A stretch of 64,000 nucleotides of DNA from Oxalobacter sp. (GTDB lineage: Bacteria; Pseudomonadota; Gammaproteobacteria; Burkholderiales; Burkholderiaceae_D). Within the stretch, counting starts at the first letter, position 1, and every line of letters starts with the position of its first letter. The stretch lies in assembly GCA_003605115.1 (NCBI GenBank), contig QZKY01000015.1, positions 1 through 64,000 of the forward strand. Reading direction: 5' to 3'. A program made the translations under genes and the position numbers. The notes below the pieces were generated by a model. That model worked only from the letters and a program-made list of their open reading frames with translations, searched no databases and was not told the origin of the DNA. Of the stretch, positions 57,154 through 64,000 are shown piece after piece.

Positions 57154-57702
57154 ATGAAACGTATTATCAATGGTATTTTAAAAAAGTTTGGGCTTCAGTT
57201 AACGCGTGCAAACGGCATTCCTGCAACATATAAGCTGCTTCTGAATGCACACTATTTTTCCAGCAAATTCGATTTGATTAAAAATATACAGGGAGATGTA
57301 GTTGAGTGTGGAGTTGGTTTCGGCCACACCTTGCTGCTGATTTGTCAGTGCAGCCACATTGAAGGCAAGCAGCGGCAAATTTGGGCTTTCGACTCATTCG
57401 AGGGTTTTCCAGAGCCATCATCCGAAGATACAAGTTTTCGCAATCCCAAGAAGGGTGAGTGGAAGGTGATTACCCCCAGCGATCTGGATGTTGATCTTTA
57501 TGGTTCATACAAGACATGCTTGAATGAGTTGTACAGAAAAGTAGTTCCAGGAGGAGTGATTCTATTTGATGAATATAAGCAGAAGGATACTCAGCAAGTA
57601 TTTTCGGGAGCAGCAAAGGCAATCGACGAATTCTTTGCAGACAAAGCAGAAACTATTGTGTATGACCAAGAACACGATAAATACTACGCGATCACACCAT
57701 GA
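57154..57702 (+). CDS. TylF-like SAM-dependent methyltransferase, apparently internally shortened
   Basis: 182 residues, shorter than the usual 220-250 for this family. The SAM motif GDVVECGVGFGHTLLL, the FDSFEGFPEPSSEDTSF block and the end LDVDLYGSYKTCLNELYRKV with VPGGVILFDEY match the TylF/MycF-type O-methyltransferases. However, WKVITPSDLDVDLY joins two segments that in relatives are separated by roughly 35-40 residues, including a metal-binding strand. No frameshift is visible, so an in-frame deletion is likely. The gene is visibly richer in A+T than its neighbours. It overlaps legB by 4 bases. It may be inactive. Confidence 0.75.
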   Translation: MKRIINGILKKFGLQLTRANGIPATYKLLLNAHYFSSKFDLIKNIQGDVVECGVGFGHTLLLICQCSHIEGKQRQIWAFDSFEGFPEPSSEDTSFRNPKKGEWKVITPSDLDVDLYGSYKTCLNELYRKVVPGGVILFDEYKQKDTQQVFSGAAKAIDEFFADKAETIVYDQEHDKYYAITP

Positions 57703-58727
57703 GTATCACGAATACACTACAAATGTCTCAGTCACGCATTTTGGTGACTGGCGCTGATGGCTTCATCGGGTCACATCTCACGGAGACTTTGGTTCGCGCC
57801 GGTTACAGCGTGCGCGCCTTTGTGCTTTACAACTCTTTCAACAGTTGGGGTTGGTTGGATCGTTGCGCATCTGATGTAAAGGGGCAGTTTGAAGTGTTTG
57901 CGGGAGATGTGCGCGATCCACATGGTGTACGGACTGCCATGCAAGGTTGCGATGCAGTACTGCACCTGGCTGCTTTGGTGGCTATTCCTTATTCATACCA
58001 TTCGCCTGACACTTACGTTGACACCAATATTAAAGGTACCCTGAATATCGTCCAGGCAGCCCGAGAACTTGGGGTATCAAAAGTGATACACACTTCCACC
58101 AGTGAGGTATATGGCACAGCACGTTTTGTGCCGATCACTGAAGAACACCCGTTGCAGGGGCAGTCTCCTTATTCTGCCAGCAAGATTGGCGCAGACCAGA
58201 TTGCGCTCTCCTTCCATGCTGCGTTTGACACACCAGTGACAGTAGTTCGTCCCTTCAATACTTATGGCCCACGCCAATCGGCGCGCGCCGTTATTCCGAC
58301 CATCATTACCCAGATTGCCAACGGTAAGCGTGAGTTGAAGTTGGGAGCCATCCACCCAACACGGGATTTTAATTTTGTGACTGATACGACAGCTGGTTTC
58401 ATTGCTGCCCTAAAATCTGAAAAGGGTGTTGGCGAGGTTGTCAATCTTGGCAGCAATTTTGAAATTTCTATTGGCGAGACCGCAAGCGCAATCGCTGAAG
58501 TGATGGGGAAAAATATTCAGATAGTAACTGACGAGCAGCGCTTGCGTCCAGAAAACAGCGAAGTTGATCGTTTGTGGGCGAGCAATACTAAAGCCGAGGA
58601 ATTGTTTGGCTGGCGACCTGCTTATGCCGGTCTGGATGGGTTCAAACGAGGATTGGCTGAAACCGTTGAATGGTTTGGCATCCGTGAGAATTTGAGCATG
58701 TATAAGGCGGATATTTATAATCTGTAA
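57699..58727 (+). CDS. legB: Nucleotide-sugar 4,6-dehydratase LegB
   Basis: 342 residues. The NAD motif LVTGADGFIGSHLTETL, VYGTARFVPITEEHPL, the catalytic SPYSASKIGADQIALSF (Tyr and Lys) and VVRPFNTYGPRQSARAVIPT are those of the LegB/Pse-type GlcNAc-4,6-dehydratases with inserted NAD(P) domain. In Campylobacter LegB acts on GDP-GlcNAc as the first step to legionaminic acid. The start at 57699 overlaps the methyltransferase stop; ATG 57723 is an alternative. It begins an ordered legB-C-H-I-G-ptmE-legF run. Confidence 0.87.
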   Translation: MSITNTLQMSQSRILVTGADGFIGSHLTETLVRAGYSVRAFVLYNSFNSWGWLDRCASDVKGQFEVFAGDVRDPHGVRTAMQGCDAVLHLAALVAIPYSYHSPDTYVDTNIKGTLNIVQAARELGVSKVIHTSTSEVYGTARFVPITEEHPLQGQSPYSASKIGADQIALSFHAAFDTPVTVVRPFNTYGPRQSARAVIPTIITQIANGKRELKLGAIHPTRDFNFVTDTTAGFIAALKSEKGVGEVVNLGSNFEISIGETASAIAEVMGKNIQIVTDEQRLRPENSEVDRLWASNTKAEELFGWRPAYAGLDGFKRGLAETVEWFGIRENLSMYKADIYNL

Positions 58728-58742
58728 AAAAGTGCAGCTGAT

Positions 58743-59918
58743 ATGACGCATCCTTTGGTTGAACAAATTGTCGCAGCAATCAGTCGGGTTGCAGGTTCGC
58801 CGCCTGTGCCTTTGCACGCCCCACGCTTTGGAGGGAATGAACTTGCTTACTTGAAGGAGTGTCTCGATACGACATTCGTTTCTTCGGTGGGACCGTTTGT
58901 TGATCGTTTTGAACGAGAACTCGCTGCTTATACGGGTGCTAAACACGCTGTTGTCGTGGTGAATGGCACTGCTGCACTGCACATTGGCCTCCTTGTTTCG
59001 GGGGTTCTGCCGGGAGACGAGGTGCTTGTGCCTGCGCTCACATTCGTGGCTACAGCAAACGCTGTTGCTCATTGCAATGCGACCCCGCATTTTGTGGACA
59101 GTTGTGAGAAAACCCTGGGCATTGATCCGCAAGCTTTGCGAACATATCTTGAGCGGAATGCGGAAGTCAGGAATGGTTGCTGTCTCAATCGGAATACTGG
59201 GCGAGTCATCCGAGCGATCGTGCCCATGCACACGTTTGGCCACCCAGCGGATATGCAGGGCATTCTTGATGTGGCAGCAGATTTTAATCTGACGGTTGTC
59301 GAGGATGCGGCCGAATCGCTGGGCAGCACCTACCACGGACGTCATACAGGGATCTTCGGTAGGGTGGGTACCCTCAGTTTTAACGGCAACAAAATAATTA
59401 CTACTGGTGGCGGTGGAGCTTTGCTTACCAACGATGTGGCGTTGGCGCGTAGCGCCAAGCATCTCACCACAACGGCAAAGCTGCCGCATCGATGGGAGTA
59501 CAGACACGATGAAGTTGCCTACAATTATCGCCTTCCCAACTTGAATGCTGCACTGGGGTGTGCGCAGCTAGAACAGTTGCCGGTTTTTTTAGCTGAAAAG
59601 CGACGGCTGTATAAAAAATATCGTGAGGCACTATCGGGTGTTGTTGGAGTTCGTCTATTGGGTGAACCGGAGGGATGTGTCTGTAATTTCTGGTTACAGA
59701 CCTTGATTCTGGACGACGACGTGGCGGTGTTACATGATTCTATTCTTGCCGCAACTAATGATGTGGGGTTGATGACGCGTCCTGCATGGGTAACAATGCA
59801 TCGCCTTCCCCCTTACCGTGACTGCCCGCGGATGACTTTGCGCGTGGCGGAATCTTTGGAGCGTCGCATTATCAATTTACCGAGTAGTGCCATACTTGGT
59901 TCAGAGGGGGCGCTGTGA
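58743..59918 (+). CDS. legC: Sugar aminotransferase LegC
   Basis: 391-residue PLP enzyme of the DegT/DnrJ/EryC1 family. The catalytic lysine is K217 in LSFNGNKIITTGGGGALL. Other family segments are GTAALHIGLLVSGVLPGDEV, VPALTFVATANAVAH and VEDAAESLGSTYHGRHTG. It transfers an amino group to the 4-keto sugar made by LegB. The extended N terminus THPLVEQIVAAISRV is typical of LegC. The stop overlaps the legH start by 4 bases. Confidence 0.88.
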   Translation: MTHPLVEQIVAAISRVAGSPPVPLHAPRFGGNELAYLKECLDTTFVSSVGPFVDRFERELAAYTGAKHAVVVVNGTAALHIGLLVSGVLPGDEVLVPALTFVATANAVAHCNATPHFVDSCEKTLGIDPQALRTYLERNAEVRNGCCLNRNTGRVIRAIVPMHTFGHPADMQGILDVAADFNLTVVEDAAESLGSTYHGRHTGIFGRVGTLSFNGNKIITTGGGGALLTNDVALARSAKHLTTTAKLPHRWEYRHDEVAYNYRLPNLNAALGCAQLEQLPVFLAEKRRLYKKYREALSGVVGVRLLGEPEGCVCNFWLQTLILDDDVAVLHDSILAATNDVGLMTRPAWVTMHRLPPYRDCPRMTLRVAESLERRIINLPSSAILGSEGAL

Positions 59919-60547
59919 GTGGAGATGCCATCCTTTTGCTCGGAGCGGGTGGGCATGCTCGTTCTTGTGTTGATGTCATAGAGCAGGAAGGACGTTTTCG
60001 TATTGCAGGATTTGTCGGTACGGCTAATGAGGTGGGGACCACTCAACTTGGTTATCCTGTACTCGGAAGTGATGCGGACTTGCCTAGCCTTCTCCAAAAA
60101 TTCAAGCGTGTATTGGTGACTGTGGGGCAGGTCAAATCGCCAGATGTGCGTATGCATCTCTTTGCAATGGCGCGCGCCCATCAATGCGAGCTTCCTGCCA
60201 TCATTTCACCACATGCCTATGTTTCACGCCATGCCCAGATCGGCGCAGGTACCGTAGTTATTCATGGCGCACTCGTAAATCCCAATGCGCGTGTGGGTGA
60301 GAATTGTATCCTCAATACTGGTGCTGTCGTCGATCACGACGCAATAGTAGGAGATCATTGTCATATTTCCACTACGGCTGTTTTAAATGGCGGCGTCATT
60401 GTAGGCGCAGGGAGCTTTGTTGGAAGTAATGCTTGTGTTCGTCAGGATATTCGCATTGGAGAACGCTGTCTTATCGGCATGGGACAGCGGGTGGTTGCCG
60501 ATTGTGCAGATGGCACATGGTTGCCGCCTCGCAAGGAGAAAGCATGA
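59915..60547 (+). CDS. legH: N-acetyltransferase of the NeuD/LegH type (left-handed beta-helix)
   Basis: 210 residues. A Rossmann-like N-terminal part begins ILLLGAGGHARSCVDVIE, followed by a left-handed beta-helix of hexapeptide repeats (AQIGAGTVVIHGALVNPNAR and VGENCILNTGAVVDHDAIV). The catalytic His is in VDHDAIV, as in PglD/NeuD. It acetylates the 4-amino sugar. GTG 59915 overlaps the legC stop. Confidence 0.87.
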   Translation: MSGDAILLLGAGGHARSCVDVIEQEGRFRIAGFVGTANEVGTTQLGYPVLGSDADLPSLLQKFKRVLVTVGQVKSPDVRMHLFAMARAHQCELPAIISPHAYVSRHAQIGAGTVVIHGALVNPNARVGENCILNTGAVVDHDAIVGDHCHISTTAVLNGGVIVGAGSFVGSNACVRQDIRIGERCLIGMGQRVVADCADGTWLPPRKEKA

Positions 60548-61545
60548 GTGTTATCGTCATCGCTGAAGCAGGCGTTAATCACAATGGCGATATTGGCATG
60601 GCTCGGCAATTGATTGATGCTGCCACTGAAGCGGGCGCAAACTATGTGAAGTTTCAGACGTTCACGGCTGAACGTTTGGTGACGCGTCAGGCAGAAAAAG
60701 CGGATTACCAAAAACAAAATGATGGAAAAAGTGACAGTCAGTTCGAGATGTTGAAACGACTCGAGCTGACTTCGCAAATGCACAAAGAGTTAATGGACCA
60801 TTGCAAGTTACGCGGGATCACCTTCCTGTCGACCGGGTTTGACATTGAAAGCGTAGACTTTTTGAATGAGCTCGCTATACCACTTTTCAAAGTTCCATCT
60901 GGAGAAATTACGAATTTGCCTTATCTTCAGCGCATTGGAGCGCTGGGAAAGCATGTCGTGATGTCCACGGGGATGGCGACCATGGAAGAGATTGGCGATG
61001 CCATCAGAGTATTAGAGCAGGCAGGTACATCGCGCAGCGTGATTACGGTGCTGCACTGCACAACTGATTATCCAACTGCAATGAAAGACGTGAATCTGCG
61101 CGCGATGTGTGCCATACGTGATGCTTTCAATGTGGCAGTTGGTTATTCTGATCATACTCAAGGCATTGAGATCCCGATTGCTGCTGTTGCCCTTGGTGCG
61201 TCAGTAATTGAGAAACATTTTACGCTTGATCGCAATTTACCTGGGCCGGATCACAAAGCAAGTCTGGAGCCAAATGAATTGAGAGCCATGGTGACTGCAA
61301 TTCGTAATATTGAAGTTGCAATGGGCGATGGGATTAAGCGTCCTACTGCAAGCGAGTTAAAAAACTTGCCGGTTGCGCGTAAATCGATCGTTGCGGCACG
61401 TGAGATTAAGGCGGGAGAGTGGTTCACAGCCGAGAATCTTGACATAAAACGCCCTGGCACAGGCATCTCACCCATGCGCATTGGTGAGGTACTTGGCCAA
61501 AAGGCCGATCGCGATTATTCAATCGATGAGGTTATCCTGTTATGA
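60544..61545 (+). CDS. legI: N,N'-diacetyllegionaminate synthase LegI
   Basis: 333-residue NeuB-type synthase, condensing PEP with the 2,4-diacetamido-mannose derivative. Motifs are IAEAGVNHNGD, KFQTFTAERLVTRQA, STGFD, KVPSGEITNLPYL, STGMAT, LHCTTDYP, GYSDHTQGIEI and SVIEKHFTLDRNLPGPDH. A SAF domain ends it (VAAREIKAGEWFTAENLDIK). The start at ATG 60544 overlaps the legH stop; the open frame extends into legH without support. Unlike the fused synthase at 49503, all standard motifs are in place. Confidence 0.9.
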   Translation: MSVIVIAEAGVNHNGDIGMARQLIDAATEAGANYVKFQTFTAERLVTRQAEKADYQKQNDGKSDSQFEMLKRLELTSQMHKELMDHCKLRGITFLSTGFDIESVDFLNELAIPLFKVPSGEITNLPYLQRIGALGKHVVMSTGMATMEEIGDAIRVLEQAGTSRSVITVLHCTTDYPTAMKDVNLRAMCAIRDAFNVAVGYSDHTQGIEIPIAAVALGASVIEKHFTLDRNLPGPDHKASLEPNELRAMVTAIRNIEVAMGDGIKRPTASELKNLPVARKSIVAAREIKAGEWFTAENLDIKRPGTGISPMRIGEVLGQKADRDYSIDEVILL

Positions 61546-62711
61546 GTCGCAAGATTTGTGTGCTTACCGGTACGCGCGCAGAATACGGCCTGTTGCGCTG
61601 GTTGATGGAAGATGTCAAAGCTGATCCAGCATTTGAACTGCAAATTGTTGCAACTGGTGCGCATTTGTCCCCTGAGTTTGGCCTTACCTATCGTGAGATC
61701 GAGGCGGACGGTTTCCATATTGATCGCAAAGTTGAAATGCTGCTTAGCTCTGACAGTGCAGTCGGGATCACAAAATCCATGGGGCTCGGATTATCTGGCT
61801 GCGCTGACGCGTTCGCAGAACTACGCCCAGACCTCCTCGTGCTCCTGGGTGATCGATTTGAAACATTCGTTGCAGCTGCAGCCGCGTTGGTAGCTAAAAT
61901 CCCTGTTGCACATTTGCACGGTGGAGAACTTACCGAGGGGGCAATAGATGATGCTTTTCGACACGCCATCACTAAGATGTCGCATTTGCATTTTGTGGCG
62001 CTAGACTCCTACCATCGCCGCGTTATTCAGCTCGGAGAGAGCCCGGACCGTGTGTTTACGGTTGGTGGTCTTGGTATTGATGGGATTTTTCGTCAACCAT
62101 TGTTGGATAAAAAGGAACTTGAAGATTCGTTGGGTTTGCGTTTTGCGAAGCGTAACTTGTTGGTGACATTTCATCCTGCCACCTTGGAAAATGCATCACC
62201 AATGACGCAAATGGATGAGCTACTTTTTGCTCTCGATGCGCTTGATGAAACATTACTTATCTTTACCATACCCAATGCTGATATGGATGGGAGGGCAATG
62301 ATATCAATGATTCAGGCATTTGTTGCTGCGCGTCCCCGTCGCGCAAAAGTTTTTGCATCACTAGGGCAACAACGCTATCTGTCATGCATGCAGTTCGTTG
62401 ATGGGGTGGTTGGCAACTCTTCTAGTGGTATTCTGGAGGCGCCTAGCTTCCGCATTGGCACAGTAGATATTGGTGACAGGCAGCGCGGTCGCCTCAAGGC
62501 AGACAGCATTATTGAGTGCGCACCAAATCGAGCGGAGATCAGCAGTGCACTGAAAAAACTTTACACGTCTTCCTTTCAAGCACAATTAAAGCAGGTCAAA
62601 AATCCGTATGGAGATGGCGGTGCCAGCAAGAAAATTATTGAGATTTTACAAAAACACCCACTGGACGCGCTTCTCATGAAGCGTTTTTATGATCAAGTCG
62701 ATTCAGAGTAA
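61542..62711 (+). CDS. legG: Hydrolysing nucleotide-sugar 2-epimerase LegG
   Basis: 389-residue NeuC-type enzyme that removes the nucleotide and inverts C2 of the diacetamido sugar to give the LegI substrate. The motifs are VLTGTRAEYGLL, LVLLGDRFETFVAA, AHLHGGELTEGAIDDAFRHA and GNSSSGILEAPSF. It overlaps legI by 4 bases; its stop abuts the ptmE start. In Campylobacter LegG acts on the GDP-linked form, which agrees with the PtmE encoded next. Confidence 0.9.
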   Translation: MSRKICVLTGTRAEYGLLRWLMEDVKADPAFELQIVATGAHLSPEFGLTYREIEADGFHIDRKVEMLLSSDSAVGITKSMGLGLSGCADAFAELRPDLLVLLGDRFETFVAAAAALVAKIPVAHLHGGELTEGAIDDAFRHAITKMSHLHFVALDSYHRRVIQLGESPDRVFTVGGLGIDGIFRQPLLDKKELEDSLGLRFAKRNLLVTFHPATLENASPMTQMDELLFALDALDETLLIFTIPNADMDGRAMISMIQAFVAARPRRAKVFASLGQQRYLSCMQFVDGVVGNSSSGILEAPSFRIGTVDIGDRQRGRLKADSIIECAPNRAEISSALKKLYTSSFQAQLKQVKNPYGDGGASKKIIEILQKHPLDALLMKRFYDQVDSE

Positions 62712-63809
62712 ATGGGTATGCCTAACTCCAATCAATCCAAAATAGCTAAAGACGATCCGGTGTGGCGTGCAGTGTTGCCACCTGGCGCCACCATTCAGCA
62801 GGCCATTCAGAATCTGGATGAAACTGCTTTGCAGATTGTATTGGTTGTTGACAGTGAGGGTATTCTGCTTGGCACAGTGACTGACGGTGATATTCGTCGC
62901 GGTCTCCTGCGTGGAATAACCATGGATACCCATATTGATGCTATCGCTTTTCGGGATTCACTCGTAGTGCCACCAGAGTTTGGACGGGAAACAGTACTTC
63001 AATTGATGCATGCGAACAAAATTCGTCAGCTGCCGGTGACAGATGGTGGTCGACGTCTGCTTGGCTTGCATTTGATGGACGATCTCATATTTCCGAGTGA
63101 GCGTCCCAATATAATGGTGATCATGGCAGGCGGTAAAGGTGTTCGCTTGCGTCCTCACACTGAGAACTGTCCGAAGCCACTTCTTCCTGTTGCAGGAAAA
63201 CCCATGCTTGAGCACATTATCGAGCGTGCCATGCTTGACGGATTTGGCCATTTTGTACTGGCCATTCATTATCTTGGGCATATGATCGAGGACTACTTCG
63301 GCGATGGAAGTCGTCTCAATGTACGAATTGACTACTTGAGAGAAGACGAACCCTTGGGTACGGCTGGTGCACTTGGGTTACTTATGCCGAAGCCTCATGC
63401 ACCGTTTGTGGTAACCAATGGAGACGTGCTTACTGATATACGTTATGGCGATTTGCTTGATTTTCATGTTCGTCACAATGCGTTTGCCACTATGGCTGTT
63501 CGAGCCTACGAGTGGCAACATCCATATGGCGTGGTTCAAACACGTGGTGTTGATATTGTTGGTTTTGAGGAAAAGCCCGTGACACGAACACATATTAACG
63601 CAGGTGTGTACGCATTGATGCCTGAAGCATTAAACTTGATTCCATCTGGAGAACGTTGTGACATGCCAGGATTATTTGAAAAGCTTCAGGCGAGTGGTAT
63701 GAGAACTGTTGCTTACCCTATGCATGAGCCGTGGCTGGATGTTGGTAGGCCTGTTGACCTTCAGCGTGCCAACAACGATCTGTGTGGTGAAAAAAAGGAT
63801 GTGACGTGA
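62712..63809 (+). CDS. ptmE: CBS-domain nucleotidyltransferase PtmE (glucosamine-1-phosphate guanylyltransferase)
   Basis: 365 residues. A CBS pair at about residues 15-135 (ATIQQAIQNLDETALQIVLV and VTDGDIRRGLLRG) is joined to a nucleotidyltransferase starting VIMAGGKGVRLRPHTENCPK and including PLGTAGALGLL and INAGVYAL. PtmE in Campylobacter makes the GDP-activated precursor for the legionaminic acid route. The start ATG 62712 follows the legG stop directly; ATG 62718 is also possible. The stop overlaps the legF start. Confidence 0.88.
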   Translation: MGMPNSNQSKIAKDDPVWRAVLPPGATIQQAIQNLDETALQIVLVVDSEGILLGTVTDGDIRRGLLRGITMDTHIDAIAFRDSLVVPPEFGRETVLQLMHANKIRQLPVTDGGRRLLGLHLMDDLIFPSERPNIMVIMAGGKGVRLRPHTENCPKPLLPVAGKPMLEHIIERAMLDGFGHFVLAIHYLGHMIEDYFGDGSRLNVRIDYLREDEPLGTAGALGLLMPKPHAPFVVTNGDVLTDIRYGDLLDFHVRHNAFATMAVRAYEWQHPYGVVQTRGVDIVGFEEKPVTRTHINAGVYALMPEALNLIPSGERCDMPGLFEKLQASGMRTVAYPMHEPWLDVGRPVDLQRANNDLCGEKKDVT

Positions 63810-64000
63810 TAGACGGAAAGACAGTCATTGGTATTATTCCAGCCCGCGGTGGAAGCAAGGGGCTTCCAGGTAAAAATTGGCGGGAAATGTGTGGAAAGCC
63901 ACTGATTGCCTGGACAATAGAAAAGGCACTTAAGTCAAAACTTTTAGACGTTGTGATGGTGACTACTGATAGCGTCGAAATTGCTGAAATCGCAAAGAAA
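63806..64000 (+). CDS. legF: CMP-legionaminic acid synthetase LegF, N-terminal part
   Basis: The gene is cut by the right edge; 65 codons are visible. The signature VIGIIPARGGSKGLPGKNWR and CGKPLIAWTIEKALKS are typical of acylneuraminate cytidylyltransferases, here most likely LegF. GTG 63806 overlaps the ptmE stop by 4 bases and follows AAGGA. It would charge legionaminic acid with CMP for transfer to the glycan. Confidence 0.87.
   Translation, partial: MIDGKTVIGIIPARGGSKGLPGKNWREMCGKPLIAWTIEKALKSKLLDVVMVTTDSVEIAEIAKK

Noticed and set aside
1-64000. CRISPR arrays, prophage, insertion sequences with transposase, or replication origin
   Set aside because: No regularly spaced direct repeats, integrase, transposase, phage genes or DnaA-box clusters were seen. 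The repeats present are palindromic intergenic elements.

Overview
The window is chromosomal DNA of a Gram-negative bacterium, most likely a betaproteobacterium, perhaps Burkholderiales or a relative. The main evidence is gene order: the end of the 2-oxoglutarate dehydrogenase E2 gene followed by lpdA, and the run lepA-lepB-DUF4845-rnc-era-recO-pdxJ-acpS-nagZ, then uvrC-pgsA-tRNA-Gly-tRNA-Gly-tRNA-Cys. The genus call is inference from order and protein style. No plasmid, phage or transposase gene was seen.

Layout. 1-6.5 kb holds housekeeping genes: E2/E3 dehydrogenase subunits, an exported unknown, a PP2C phosphatase, a DinG-type iron-sulfur helicase and the undecaprenyl-PP phosphatase uppP. 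6.6-16.5 kb is an efflux block. A MacA-like adaptor with a split MacB (separate ATPase and permease) reads leftward. A TetR regulator, RND adaptor, RND pump and TolC-type channel read rightward, and a promoter with an overlapping palindromic operator lies between the two groups. 16.6-22.3 kb has tRNA-His, two small unknowns, cyclopropane fatty acid synthase, a LexA-boxed umuDC pair and an ankyrin protein. 22.4-33.6 kb is the translation, RNA-processing and repair block, broken up by several families of intergenic palindromic repeats. 33.6-37.7 kb has three tRNAs, a Sel1-repeat protein, AMP nucleosidase and a PIG-L deacetylase.

37.7-64 kb is a surface-glycan locus. rfbBDAC makes dTDP-L-rhamnose and manC-manB makes GDP-mannose. 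An rfaH gene follows, and about 190 bases after it lies an exact 11-base copy of the ops element through which RfaH is recruited. After ops there is one long, tightly overlapping operon. Its first part has the four steps to GDP-D-glycero-D-manno-heptose (gmhA, an hddA-like kinase fused to CBS domains, gmhB, hddC), a PglK-like ABC flippase, an unusual NeuB-family synthase fused to a TIM-barrel domain, a pyruvyltransferase-family protein and a CMP-sugar synthetase. Its second part is an apparent GDP-linked legionaminic acid pathway (ptmA-like SDR, legB, legC, legH, legI, legG, ptmE, legF), with a glycosyltransferase-like protein and a shortened methyltransferase between. The right edge cuts legF, so the rest of the locus, including most glycosyltransferases and any polymerase, lies outside.

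The points most worth following are the rfaH/ops pairing in a betaproteobacterium, the two nonulosonic-acid-type synthase and CMP-transferase pairs in one operon with the two fusion proteins, the inverted 126-base repeats flanking pdxJ-acpS-nagZ, and a UmuD whose catalytic lysine appears to be arginine.
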